Assembly (NCBI GenBank): GCA_023425225.1 | Contig: JAFADB010000127.1 | Span: 1 to 6,291 of the forward strand | Reading direction: 5' to 3' | Length of the DNA stretch: 6,291 nt | Source of the DNA: Pseudomonadota bacterium | GTDB taxonomy: Bacteria > Pseudomonadota > Gammaproteobacteria > Xanthomonadales > Xanthomonadaceae | Shown here: piece by piece, positions 5,178 through 6,291 of the stretch | Layout: each line of letters opens with the position of its first letter | Numbering within the stretch: position 1 is the stretch's first letter | The notes under the pieces: generated by a model | What the model saw: only the letters and a program-made list of their open reading frames with translations | Told to the model about the DNA's origin: nothing | Databases searched by the model: none | Translations under genes and position numbers: made by a program

Positions 5178-6291
<1,114 letters not shown>

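Overview
The window is a GC-rich bacterial chromosome segment with two gene blocks that converge near position 3240. The organism is probably a gammaproteobacterium of the Xanthomonadaceae/Lysobacteraceae type. The main evidence is the HslU protein at the right edge, which as I remember the family is very close to Xanthomonas/Stenotrophomonas HslU through the Walker B, sensor and C-terminal regions. The heavy G/C bias at third codon positions and the GC-rich intergenic hairpins also fit. I could not run a database search, so this placement is a judgement.

Left block, + strand (1-3071). It opens with the C-terminal half of the anaerobic class III ribonucleotide reductase NrdD, cut by the window edge. 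This chain contains the active-site cysteine region and a complete CxxH...CxxC zinc site, but it stops before the glycyl-radical domain. That domain (RVMGY motif) is a separate 63-residue protein starting 24 bases later with a strong ribosome binding site. It overlaps nrdG, the radical-SAM activase, by an ATGA junction. Next come a small cytosine deaminase of the yeast FCY1 type and then a lone, divergent homologue of the ATP synthase epsilon subunit. No other ATP synthase genes lie around it.

Right block, - strand (6291-3204). hslU, the ATPase of the HslUV protease, lacks its N-terminus because of the window edge. Two GC-rich hairpins follow it, and then a roughly 390-base gene-free region. 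That region carries a near-perfect palindrome with an FNR-type core (CTGAT-TTGA-ATCAG). The palindrome is centred exactly 41.5 bases upstream of the start point implied by a TATCGT -10 element. This promoter points at a 501-residue DASS/SLC13 dicarboxylate transporter of the CitT/TtdT/plastid DiT1 type. The transporter ends at a strong intrinsic terminator with its T-tract on the - strand.

How it fits together: oxygen-independent dNTP synthesis, pyrimidine salvage and a likely FNR-controlled dicarboxylate exchanger suggest a small neighbourhood for life without oxygen next to the housekeeping hslVU locus. The most notable items are the two-chain NrdD, the orphan epsilon-like protein and the class II FNR-type promoter geometry.
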